Origin: an uncultured Arcobacter sp.
Lineage (GTDB): Bacteria > Campylobacterota > Campylobacteria > Campylobacterales > Arcobacteraceae
Length of the DNA stretch: 6,422 bases
NCBI GenBank assembly: GCA_913062735.1
Contig: CAJXWI010000154.1
Span: 1-6,422, forward strand
Direction: 5' to 3'
Positions 1 through 5,970 of this stretch are shown here, piece after piece (position 1 is the stretch's first letter; each line of letters starts with the position of its first letter). The position numbers and the translations under genes were made by a program. A model generated the notes under the pieces. It was given only the letters and a program-made list of their open reading frames with translations. It was not told the DNA's origin and did no database searches.

Positions 1-774
1 CCAAGATGAACTCAATGTAGCTTGATTAAACTGAATCGTTCCTGAACAAATAAAAGCATAGTGTGCTTCTTTTAAACTCTTATGTGCATTAGTAGAAATA
101 CTAAAAGATGAAATGTCTCCATAGGTTTTGTCAATATAATTTTGATCAAATTTTTCTGGAATGATTAAAATATATTGCATTTGAGGAAGTTTTTGTATTA
201 ATTCTCTAAAAACAGGCATATGATTTGTTATTTCAGTTCGTCTGCTGCCTGGCATAAATACAATGCTAGAAGAAGAACTTTGCTGTGTTTTATAAGAAGT
301 GATTTCATCTAATAAAGGATGTCCTACATAAGTAATTTTATCTTTTTGTGAATAAAAGTCTTTTTCAAAAGGTAATATTGAGCATAACTTATCACAATAT
401 TTTTCGATTTTAGGGATTCTTCCTTTTTTCCAGGCCCAAGCTTGAGGTAGAATATAATAAATGATTTCCTTGTTGGGATAGGCTTTTTTTATGGCTTTTG
501 CAAGAGGAAGATTGAATCCTGATGAATCCATTAAAAGAACTTTATCCGCATGCTGTGCTAGTTCAACCATTTCTTTTTTTAATCTAAAAAAGAAAGGCAG
601 TTTTTTTAAGATATCAACAAAACCCATAACGGCAAGTTCTTCTAAGTCATAAGAAGCAGGTCCAAGTTTTTTATCAAAAATACCAAAAAACTCTGTACGT
701 TCATCAAATTCTTTAAGAAGTTCTTTTAAATGAATGTTAGACGAGGTTTCAAGAGCTGAAACCAAGATTTTCAT
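1..774 (-). CDS. lpxB: Lipid-A-disaccharide synthase, 3' end beyond the window
   Basis: LpxB is a GT19-family glycosyltransferase at the cytoplasmic face of the inner membrane. It joins UDP-2,3-diacylglucosamine to lipid X to form the lipid A disaccharide. The visible 258 residues are one open frame without stops, about two thirds of a usual LpxB. Family signatures seen: LETSSNIHL (residues 9-17, the Campylobacterota counterpart of GExSGD), DSSGFNLPLA (83-92, holding the conserved Asp), ILPQAWAWKKGR (108-119), VGHPLLDEI (150-158) and MPGSRRTEI (174-182, with the conserved Arg of PGSR). The ATG at 774 is chosen because it overlaps the queH stop as ATGA and has a weak GAAG about seven bases upstream, so translation is probably coupled to queH. 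At the window edge SGT (244-246) is not followed directly by the ATLE I would expect; ATL appears five residues later. The family assignment is firm. Confidence 0.95.
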   Translation of the reverse strand, partial: MKILVSALETSSNIHLKELLKEFDERTEFFGIFDKKLGPASYDLEELAVMGFVDILKKLPFFFRLKKEMVELAQHADKVLLMDSSGFNLPLAKAIKKAYPNKEIIYYILPQAWAWKKGRIPKIEKYCDKLCSILPFEKDFYSQKDKITYVGHPLLDEITSYKTQQSSSSSIVFMPGSRRTEITNHMPVFRELIQKLPQMQYILIIPEKFDQNYIDKTYGDISSFSISTNAHKSLKEAHYAFICSGTIQFNQATLSSSW

Positions 775-1844
775 ATAATGTCTTCTTTTACATCTTCATA
801 GATTTTTGCATTAAGTTCTATTTCATACTTATCTTCACTTAATTTATCAACTATAATAATAGGAGATAAACCATAAGGATTTTTAGTAATTTTATTTCGT
901 GCATTTAACTCTGCTTGAAAAGTAGGAGGACCGTACATCAATGCTTTTACATTGTCATAATTAGTACCAGCAATATCATTAAATATTTCTATAGGAATGA
1001 TTTTTGTTTCTTCTTTATTTAAATAAGCAATGTCTCCTCTTTCATATTCAATTCTTCCTGAAAACTTTTTACGTGAAGAAATTGAATAACATAAAAAATA
1101 AGAAGGTACAGTAATTTTATTTACTTTTACTAAAGCACTTAAGAGTCTGTAATTTAGAAATTTTTGTTTGATCACTTTATAAGGAATATTTTTTTCTTCC
1201 AATTCATCTCTTTTGTGATACAACTCTAATCTGCTCTCAATTGACTCAGGCAAGATTTGATTGGAAATTGGGTTAATCATTTCATCCATTAATTTGTCTT
1301 GAGATTCTCTTTGAGGCGTTAGTCCAAATAAACAACCACAATAGTTTTGTCTATACAAGGAATGTTCTTTTACTCTAATACCTTGCAACATTTGACCTTG
1401 ACCTGCACGATAATCTTTGAAAATAAACTCACAATTGTATTCTTTAGTTAGTCTCTCACCAATAATTTGCAACTTATCTTGAGATTTTTTAGGAGAAATT
1501 AAAAGTGTTGAGGTAAATTTATCATGTCCTAGCTCTACTGCTTTTTGTACGGTTGCTTCTAATCTATCATCATAACAAACAGTACAGCGATCCCCTTTTT
1601 CAGGTAATAACTCCATGCCTTTTACTTTTTTAAGCCATGCTTCTAAATTATAAGGGCCTTCAAGTAATTCAATATTCAATTTTTTACATGAATATGCAAC
1701 GTCTTTGTATCTTAGTTGGTATTCTGCGTATGGATGGATATTGGGATCATAAAAATAACCAACAAGAGTTTCATCTGGATATTCTTCTTGTATTCTTTCT
1801 AAAAAATAGTGGCTGTCTACTGAACAGCAAATATGTACTAACAA
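771..1844 (-). CDS. queH: Epoxyqueuosine reductase QueH, long form, TTG start
   Basis: QueH (formerly DUF208) reduces epoxyqueuosine to queuosine in the wobble position of GUN-anticodon tRNAs. It is an iron-sulfur enzyme unrelated to cobalamin-dependent QueG. The expected cysteine sets are present in the 357 residues: HICC (C6, C7) followed by D10, RCTVCY (C87, C90) and YCGC (C169, C171). FYDPNIHPYAEY (31-42) and TSTLLISPKKSQD (111-123) are further family motifs. The core ends near residue 180. The remaining ~175 residues are an extension absent from short bacterial QueH of about 200-230 residues; I recall a similar length in Helicobacter relatives. The start codon is TTG: an in-frame stop lies five codons upstream, no ATG or GTG intervenes, and AAAAGG sits six bases before it. 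A hairpin lies just upstream of that ribosome binding site. Its stop overlaps the lpxB start. Confidence 0.93.
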   Translation of the reverse strand: MLVHICCSVDSHYFLERIQEEYPDETLVGYFYDPNIHPYAEYQLRYKDVAYSCKKLNIELLEGPYNLEAWLKKVKGMELLPEKGDRCTVCYDDRLEATVQKAVELGHDKFTSTLLISPKKSQDKLQIIGERLTKEYNCEFIFKDYRAGQGQMLQGIRVKEHSLYRQNYCGCLFGLTPQRESQDKLMDEMINPISNQILPESIESRLELYHKRDELEEKNIPYKVIKQKFLNYRLLSALVKVNKITVPSYFLCYSISSRKKFSGRIEYERGDIAYLNKEETKIIPIEIFNDIAGTNYDNVKALMYGPPTFQAELNARNKITKNPYGLSPIIIVDKLSEDKYEIELNAKIYEDVKEDII

Positions 1845-1861
1845 ATCAAACCTTTTTTAAA

Positions 1862-1881
1862 AGCAGAGTATTTTTTCTGCT
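1862..1881 (-). promoter_or_regulatory. Hairpin in the queH 5' leader
   Basis: AGCAGA and TCTGCT form a perfect six-base-pair stem around an eight-base A/T-rich loop. In the queH transcript it would end about five bases before the AAAAGG ribosome binding site, inside the ~40-base leader expected from the TATAAT at 1899-1894. It could influence initiation at the TTG codon. It could also act as a weak terminator, since read on the minus strand it is followed by TTTT. It does not match the preQ1 riboswitch patterns I know. The structure is seen in the sequence; any role is inferred. Confidence 0.3.
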
Positions 1882-1884
1882 ATA

Positions 1885-1910
1885 TTTAATCCTATTATAG
1901 TAAAATTCTT
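1885..1910. promoter_or_regulatory. Probable overlapping divergent promoters for queH-lpxB and the lipoprotein-nfo genes
   Basis: The 90-base spacer must hold start signals for both directions. On the minus strand a perfect TATAAT occupies 1899-1894, about 50 bases before the queH TTG. On the plus strand TATTAT at 1893-1898 lies about 36 bases before the lipoprotein ATG. No convincing TTGACA-like -35 box is spaced correctly on either strand, which is normal for the vegetative sigma factor of Campylobacterota. The two -10 elements share nearly the same bases, so simultaneous use would be competitive. This is inference from motif and position. Confidence 0.4.
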
Positions 1911-1934
1911 ACAAAATGATTCTAAAGAGAAAAA

Positions 1935-2318
1935 ATGTTTAAATATTTGAGACTGATACTTGTACTTTTTTTATTTATTGCCTGTGCTTCAAAAACTCCA
2001 CAGCTATCTAAAAGTGCGACTATTTTAATAAAAACACCCAAAATGAAATTTTATGATAAAGGTTTTGTTTCTTTCTTCCCTTTTTACACACAGTTGCAAG
2101 TTTTTTCAGCTGGTTCTCTTGTTTTGGATTTAAAAGTGTATGAAGAGCGAATTTGTAAAAGTACTTTTAAATGTTTAAGCCCTGAAGCTTTTAATGAAGA
2201 ATTTTTGCATTCTTCTTATAAAAAAGACTTTTTCAAAAAGTTAATTGAACAAAAAGAGCAGAAAGTTATATTTAGAGATAAAGAAAATCATATTTTAATT
2301 AAAATTATAAAAGACTAA
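1935..2318 (+). CDS. Small putative lipoprotein of unknown function
   Basis: The 127-residue protein begins with a basic MFKYLR stretch and a hydrophobic segment (residues 7-16) ending FIAC at 14-17. This is a plausible lipobox, with C17 as the lipidated residue, so a periplasm-facing lipoprotein is predicted. The mature part is basic and hydrophilic with alternating beta-like stretches, and has two further cysteines in an RICKSTFKC segment around residues 72-80 that could form a disulfide in the periplasm. I do not recognise a named domain; it resembles small hypothetical lipoproteins of Campylobacterota. The ATG at 1935 is supported by the purine-rich AAAGAGA just upstream and by placing the signal peptide at the terminus. 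It ends nine bases before nfo and is probably co-transcribed with it, though no functional link to DNA repair is evident. Confidence 0.75.
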   Translation: MFKYLRLILVLFLFIACASKTPQLSKSATILIKTPKMKFYDKGFVSFFPFYTQLQVFSAGSLVLDLKVYEERICKSTFKCLSPEAFNEEFLHSSYKKDFFKKLIEQKEQKVIFRDKENHILIKIIKD

Positions 2319-2327
2319 AGGATAAAG

Positions 2328-3176
2328 ATGAAATTTATTGGAGCACATGTTAGTGCTAGTGGAGGGGTATTTAATGCCTGTATCAACGCAAATGCTATTG
2401 GCGCAAAAGCATTTGCATTATTTACTAAGAATCAAAGACAATGGAAAGTAAAAGATTTGGAGTCAAAAGTAATTGACAAGTGGTTTTTAGAATTAGAAAA
2501 AACAGGTATACAAACAAAACATATTTTACCTCATGATTCTTATTTGATTAATTTAGGACATCCTATACTTGAAAACAGAGAAAAATCTTTTGATGCTTTT
2601 GTGGATGAAGTGCAACGTTGTGATATTTTAACACTTGATCGACTTAATTTTCATCCTGGTTCTCATTTACGTAAAATAAGTGAAGAAGAGTGTTTGGATA
2701 ATATTGCCCAAACGTTAAATAGAGTAATAGATGCAACTCCTAATTCTAAAGTAAAACTTGTAATTGAGAACACAGCTGGACAAGGCTCTAATATGGGCTA
2801 TAAGTTTGAACACTTGGCGCATATTATTTCAAAAGTTGATGATAAAAGCAGAATGGGTGTATGTATTGATACTTGTCATATGTTTACGGCTGGTTATGAT
2901 ATTCGTACACGTGAAACGTATGATAAAACATGGGAAGAATTTTCAAGTATTGTTGGTTTTGAGTATTTAATGGGAATGCATATAAATGATTCTAAACCAG
3001 AACTAGGAAGCAGAGTTGATAGACACGATTCTTTAGGTCTTGGTAAAATAGGTTGGGATTCATTTAAATATTTAATGAACGATGAGAGAATGGATGATAT
3101 TCCTTTGATTTTAGAAACTATAAATGAAGAAATTTGGCCTCAAGAAATCGAAGGGCTTTATGATTTAGTTGATTAA
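2328..3176 (+). CDS. nfo: Endonuclease IV (deoxyribonuclease IV, AP endonuclease)
   Basis: Endonuclease IV cleaves the backbone 5' of abasic sites and removes blocked 3' ends in base-excision repair, using three zinc ions in a TIM barrel. The 282-residue protein is the usual full length. All nine expected metal ligands can be placed: H69, H109 (in NFHPGSH), E147 (ENTAGQG), D181 and H184 ([13 protein letters not shown]), H218 (HINDSK), D231 and H233 (DRHDSLGLG) and E263 (LETI). From E147 on they are shifted by two relative to my memory of the E. coli numbering. The opening [11 protein letters not shown] is the standard N-terminus. The ATG at 2328 has AAGG six bases upstream (2318-2321). It follows the lipoprotein gene by nine bases. 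No strong terminator follows the stop. The active site looks intact. Confidence 0.98.
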   Translation: MKFIGAHVSASGGVFNACINANAIGAKAFALFTKNQRQWKVKDLESKVIDKWFLELEKTGIQTKHILPHDSYLINLGHPILENREKSFDAFVDEVQRCDILTLDRLNFHPGSHLRKISEEECLDNIAQTLNRVIDATPNSKVKLVIENTAGQGSNMGYKFEHLAHIISKVDDKSRMGVCIDTCHMFTAGYDIRTRETYDKTWEEFSSIVGFEYLMGMHINDSKPELGSRVDRHDSLGLGKIGWDSFKYLMNDERMDDIPLILETINEEIWPQEIEGLYDLVD

Positions 3177-3224
3177 GAACCTAGGGTGATACATAATCAA
3201 TAAACAAAGCATTAATCTTTTTAC

Positions 3225-3254
3225 TATATAATAAGTATAACAATAAGGAAAAAC
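3225..3254 (+). promoter_or_regulatory. Probable promoter -10 and ribosome binding site for the membrane protein-ATPase pair
   Basis: The 78-base gap after nfo is very A/T-rich and holds TATAAT at 3227-3232 within TATATAATA, 23 bases before the GTG start at 3255. AAGGA at 3245-3249 sits five bases before the GTG and decides that start. No good -35 box is visible. In so A/T-rich a spacer a TATAAT can arise by chance, so independent transcription of the pair is likely but not certain. Confidence 0.4.
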
Positions 3255-3608
3255 GTGATTTTACTTGTATTTTTTGCTCCATTTTTTATAGTAATTGGCT
3301 GGCTGGTAATGGTTGATTCATCAAATGATGAAGAAGTTAGAGCTTATTTTGAAAAAGACAAGTGCCAAGAAGTGTTTTATTATAGAAGCAGATATAAAAG
3401 TATTTGTGATTCAAAAGTTTTATTAATAAACAATCAGTTCTCACTTGATTTTTCAAGCAATGAAACGATTGTCTTTTCTAAAATAGAAAAAATACAAGAA
3501 GAAAAAAATTCCTTAAAAATACAAACACAAAATAAACTTTTTGTTTTGTTTTTTGAAAAGAATCAAGAAGTAAAAATATTTAAAAAAAGTTTAGAGGATA
3601 AAATATAA
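3255..3608 (+). CDS. Small single-pass membrane protein of unknown function, GTG start
   Basis: The 117-residue protein opens with a strongly hydrophobic segment (residues 2-20) and then an acidic stretch (DSSNDEE). The positive-inside rule suggests that the segment is an uncleaved anchor with the rest outside the cytoplasm. Two cysteines (C37, C51) could pair in the periplasm. Residues ~54-117 alternate short beta-like strands and end in a lysine-rich probable helix, a pattern loosely like a small bacterial PH-type fold; that is only an impression. I do not recognise the family. The GTG start is chosen because AAGGA lies five bases upstream and no ATG occurs at the N-terminus. Its TAA shares one base with the ATG of the AAA+ ATPase (TAATG), so the two are very probably co-translated and may be functional partners. 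Confidence 0.72.
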   Translation: MILLVFFAPFFIVIGWLVMVDSSNDEEVRAYFEKDKCQEVFYYRSRYKSICDSKVLLINNQFSLDFSSNETIVFSKIEKIQEEKNSLKIQTQNKLFVLFFEKNQEVKIFKKSLEDKI

Positions 3609-5347
3609 TGAAAGATTTTTTAATCTTTATAAACAGTACAAATCTTAGAAAAACACAATTATACTCTCAATTAAAATGTAGTCTTCAAGAAGCAAAATTT
3701 TTACAGTATATAAGTAAAGAATATGTGCAAGGACGTGATTCAATCATGGTTCTTGATATTTTGGGACAATATTTTGATTTAGAGAAATATGAGCATATAG
3801 AAAAAATTATACATATTAAAAAACTATTAGAACTTGGATGGCTGGTACAAAGTAGCGTATATACCAATGTTAAATTAAGTGATATATCTAAATTAGAGTT
3901 ACTAAATTCTTCTGTGACTTTAAGTTCTTCTTTTTTAAAATTAGTAGAAGATGGTACGCTTGATATTGCTTTGCCTGAAATCAAAGAATATACCGATCAT
4001 TTAGAATATTTACAAGATCAATTTTTTAAAATAGACTTAGCTCAAAAACTAAATGTTGTTAAACACAGTTTTGATGAAAACTCTCCGAATATCAACAGAT
4101 TAAAATCAAAATTGGCACTTTTAGAGAACCGTATTTCTGAGAGAATAAAAGCAACATCAACGGATATCATGATTGAAAAGTTTTTTGAAGATAATACCTT
4201 GGATGTCAACGAACGTATGATTTTTTTATCTTTACTAAAAGAAGAATATGCAGGTGGAGATGAATCTTTAAGAGATATGAACTCATTAATTGAGCTGGTA
4301 TCCCATGATGACTATGAAAAAATAAAACACCGTTCGCTTTTAGAAGAAAGCTCAAAACTGGTTTCTAATAATTTAGTAGATTATGATGAAATGTTGACCC
4401 CTTTTGGTGGGATATCTAGAAACTTTTTTATTCCTGATGAGGTTTTATATAAAATATCACATCCGACTAAAAAGAAAACAAGAGCTGCTAAGATTAAACT
4501 TGATTCATTAATTGGTGAGCAAGAGATGTTTGAATTAATTACTACGAATAAAAATCTTGATGATGTTGTTTTAAATCCTAAAACAAAAGAAACCTTAGAC
4601 GCTTTATTAAAACAAGTTGATAAAGAAGTGGTGACAAGGCTTAAAGAGTGGGGAATTAAAGATAAAAAGAAAGGTATTGAAGCTAAAATTATTTTTTATG
4701 GCTCTGCTGGAACTGGTAAAACAATTACTGCTTTAGCTCTTGGAAAATCCCTGAAAAAACAGGTCTTGTCTTTTGACTGTTCTAAAATCTTGTCTATGTA
4801 TGTAGGGGAGAGTGAAAAAAATGTAAGAGATATTTTTGATAAATATAAAGAATTAAAAATAAAAACAAAATCTGAACCTATCTTATTATTAAATGAGGCC
4901 GACCAGTTTTTATCTTCACGATCAAGTGGACAAGGAACTGCTAGTGATAAAATGCACAATCAAATGCAAAATATCTTTTTGGAACAAATTGAGCGTTTTG
5001 ATGGAATTTTAATAGCAACAACTAACTTACTTGAAAACTTAGATAAAGCATTTTCACGAAGATTTAATTATAAAATTGAATTTGTAAAACCAAATATTGA
5101 ACAACGACTTGCTTTATGGCAAAAATTATTACCTTCTACTCTTCCTTTGGAAAAGAATTTTGACATAAATGAGCTTGCTAAAGTTGAGTTAACGGGTGGA
5201 CAAATTGAGTTAATTATTAAAAATACTGCGTATAAAGTAGCCGTTATGAAAGATGCTGTTTTTACTGTTGAAATTTTTAAAGAACAAATCACAAAAGAGA
5301 AAAAAGGGCAGTTTGACAGTGAAAATAAAGTAGGTTTTGTTTCTTAA
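3608..5347 (+). CDS. AAA+ ATPase with N-terminal helical/winged-helix-like region and NEAD Walker B
   Basis: This 579-residue protein has one C-terminal AAA+ module of the Cdc48/SpoVK-like group. Walker A is GSAGTGKT (365-372). The SMYVGESEKNVRDIF segment that follows is the usual pore-loop and substrate-contact region. Walker B reads LLLNEAD (426-432), with Asn where most AAA+ proteins have Asp; E430, the catalytic glutamate, is kept. Sensor 1 is ATTN (N473), probable arginine fingers are R484 and R485, and TGGQIE (529-534) occupies the sensor 2 helix. Residues 1-340 are mostly helical with no membrane segment and resemble the poorly described helical/winged-helix front part of bacterial proteins annotated simply as ATP-binding proteins. 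A cytoplasmic remodelling or unfoldase role is inferred; the substrate is unknown. AGAGG at 3593-3597 lies ten bases before the ATG, which overlaps the upstream stop by one base. The gene is intact. Confidence 0.9.
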   Translation: MKDFLIFINSTNLRKTQLYSQLKCSLQEAKFLQYISKEYVQGRDSIMVLDILGQYFDLEKYEHIEKIIHIKKLLELGWLVQSSVYTNVKLSDISKLELLNSSVTLSSSFLKLVEDGTLDIALPEIKEYTDHLEYLQDQFFKIDLAQKLNVVKHSFDENSPNINRLKSKLALLENRISERIKATSTDIMIEKFFEDNTLDVNERMIFLSLLKEEYAGGDESLRDMNSLIELVSHDDYEKIKHRSLLEESSKLVSNNLVDYDEMLTPFGGISRNFFIPDEVLYKISHPTKKKTRAAKIKLDSLIGEQEMFELITTNKNLDDVVLNPKTKETLDALLKQVDKEVVTRLKEWGIKDKKKGIEAKIIFYGSAGTGKTITALALGKSLKKQVLSFDCSKILSMYVGESEKNVRDIFDKYKELKIKTKSEPILLLNEADQFLSSRSSGQGTASDKMHNQMQNIFLEQIERFDGILIATTNLLENLDKAFSRRFNYKIEFVKPNIEQRLALWQKLLPSTLPLEKNFDINELAKVELTGGQIELIIKNTAYKVAVMKDAVFTVEIFKEQITKEKKGQFDSENKVGFVS

Positions 5348-5388
5348 GTGTAACTATTTTTCTTATTTAATACTAAAGAGGACAAAAT

Positions 5389-5469
5389 ATGTCTTCTTTA
5401 ATTCTTGAGTATTTTTGTCAAAAGATAAATTGTTGTATAATATCTATAATCAAGAAGATAATATTTTAA
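5389..5469 (+). CDS. Possible 26-residue small ORF or leader peptide upstream of nuoA
   Basis: An ATG at 5389 is preceded by AGAGGA (5377-5382) at a six-base spacing, one of the better ribosome binding sites in the window, and is followed by 25 sense codons and TAA. The peptide begins MSSLILEYFC, contains three cysteines and many isoleucines, and ends with lysines and hydrophobic residues. It has no recognisable family. It starts 41 bases after the ATPase stop and could be translated from that transcript, or be a leader peptide ahead of the nuo attenuator-like hairpin, whose possible upstream partner begins four bases after its stop. Against it, the promoter-like TATAAT for nuo lies inside it, and Ile/Lys-rich content is what random A/T-rich DNA would encode. 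Confidence 0.3.
   Translation: MSSLILEYFCQKINCCIISIIKKIIF
5415..5441 (+). promoter_or_regulatory. nuoA: Probable promoter of the nuo operon
   Basis: TTGTCA (5415-5420) and a perfect TATAAT (5436-5441) are separated by 15 bases, slightly short of the usual 16-18. This is the best two-box promoter in the window. Initiation would be expected near 5448, giving a leader of about 130 bases before nuoA. The spacer between the ATPase and nuoA (5348-5580) has no comparable promoter downstream of the terminator-like hairpin at 5521-5549, so this promoter would have to read through that hairpin to express nuo. Confidence 0.5.
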
Positions 5470-5520
5470 GCTTTTGCTTTTTTGCAAAGTAAGTTTACGA
5501 ATAGAATATTAAAAGAATTT

Positions 5521-5549
5521 AAAGCAAACAATTAACGTGTTTGCTTTTT
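5521..5549 (+). terminator. Intrinsic-terminator-like hairpin between the ATPase gene and nuoA
   Basis: AAAGCAAACA (5521-5530) and TGTTTGCTTT (5538-5547) form a perfect ten-base-pair stem around the seven-base loop ATTAACG. The descending arm runs into five Ts (5545-5549). This is the classical shape of a rho-independent terminator, although only three of the ten pairs are G-C. It could end transcripts of the ATPase pair. It also sits 32 bases before nuoA and downstream of the only good nuo promoter candidate, so it may act as a leaky or regulated attenuator instead. The upstream TTTGCTTT (5473-5480) is complementary to its 5' arm. Confidence 0.55.
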
Positions 5550-5580
5550 AAACATATGTATAGAGCAACAAGGACTTTTG

Positions 5581-5970
5581 ATGACTCATATGGAGTTCGC
5601 ACATCCCTATTTTGGTGTTTTTATGATGTTTGTAATAACCTTTGGGGCTTTTACTACCACCATTTTTTTAGCACGTCTAATCAGCCGTAAATTAGCACGA
5701 CAAGATACTGAAAAATTAAAATACAGTATTTATGAATGTGGTCCAGAAGTTACGAAACAAAAAAACAGTATTTCTGTACAATTCTATTTAATGGCACTCT
5801 TATTTATTCTCTTTGATATTGAAATTATATTTATGTTTCCTTGGGCTGTAAACTTTAAGATTTTGGGCTGGTTTGGTTTTATTGAAATGATTTTATTCAT
5901 TTTATTATTAACGATTGGATTCATATATGCATGGAAAAAAGGAGCCTTAGAATGGCACAGCATAAAGTAA
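5581..5970 (+). CDS. nuoA: NADH-quinone oxidoreductase (complex I) subunit A
   Basis: NuoA is a small membrane subunit at the junction of the peripheral and membrane arms of complex I, close to the quinone site. The 129 residues are a normal length, with three hydrophobic segments at about 10-33, 66-89 and 95-117. The diagnostic loop YECGPE (51-56) is present, with the cysteine of the quinone-site loop, followed by the [17 protein letters not shown] stretch of the second helix with its conserved acidic residues. I choose the ATG at 5581 over the TTG directly before it, because AAGGA (5570-5574) is six bases from the ATG. An in-frame ATG three codons later is less well placed. The last 19 bases overlap nuoB. 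The gene is intact. Confidence 0.96.
   Translation: MTHMEFAHPYFGVFMMFVITFGAFTTTIFLARLISRKLARQDTEKLKYSIYECGPEVTKQKNSISVQFYLMALLFILFDIEIIFMFPWAVNFKILGWFGFIEMILFILLLTIGFIYAWKKGALEWHSIK

Noticed and set aside
1845..1890. preQ1 riboswitch ahead of queH
   Set aside because: A riboswitch would suit a queuosine gene, but the leader is only about 40 bases and has none of the C-rich loop or pseudoknot partners expected; only a simple hairpin is present.
1637..1900. Open frame on the plus strand antisense to the start of queH
   Set aside because: It lies opposite a clear QueH coding region, has no family resemblance and covers the divergent promoter spacer; a shadow frame.
2764..2970. Second open frame inside nfo
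   Set aside because: It overlaps residues of endonuclease IV that include metal ligands and has no plausible protein character.
3177..3225. Terminator after nfo
   Set aside because: Only a four-base-pair AAAG/CTTT stem before a T-run can be drawn near 3206-3222, too weak to call.
3685..5292. Three antisense open frames opposite the AAA+ ATPase gene (3685-3984, 4696-4959, 5068-5292)
   Set aside because: They mirror conserved ATPase coding sequence; low-complexity Ser/Ile/Phe content is typical of antisense shadows in A/T-rich genes.
5578..5580. TTG as the nuoA start codon
   Set aside because: The ATG immediately after it has better spacing from AAGGA and is the ordinary start.
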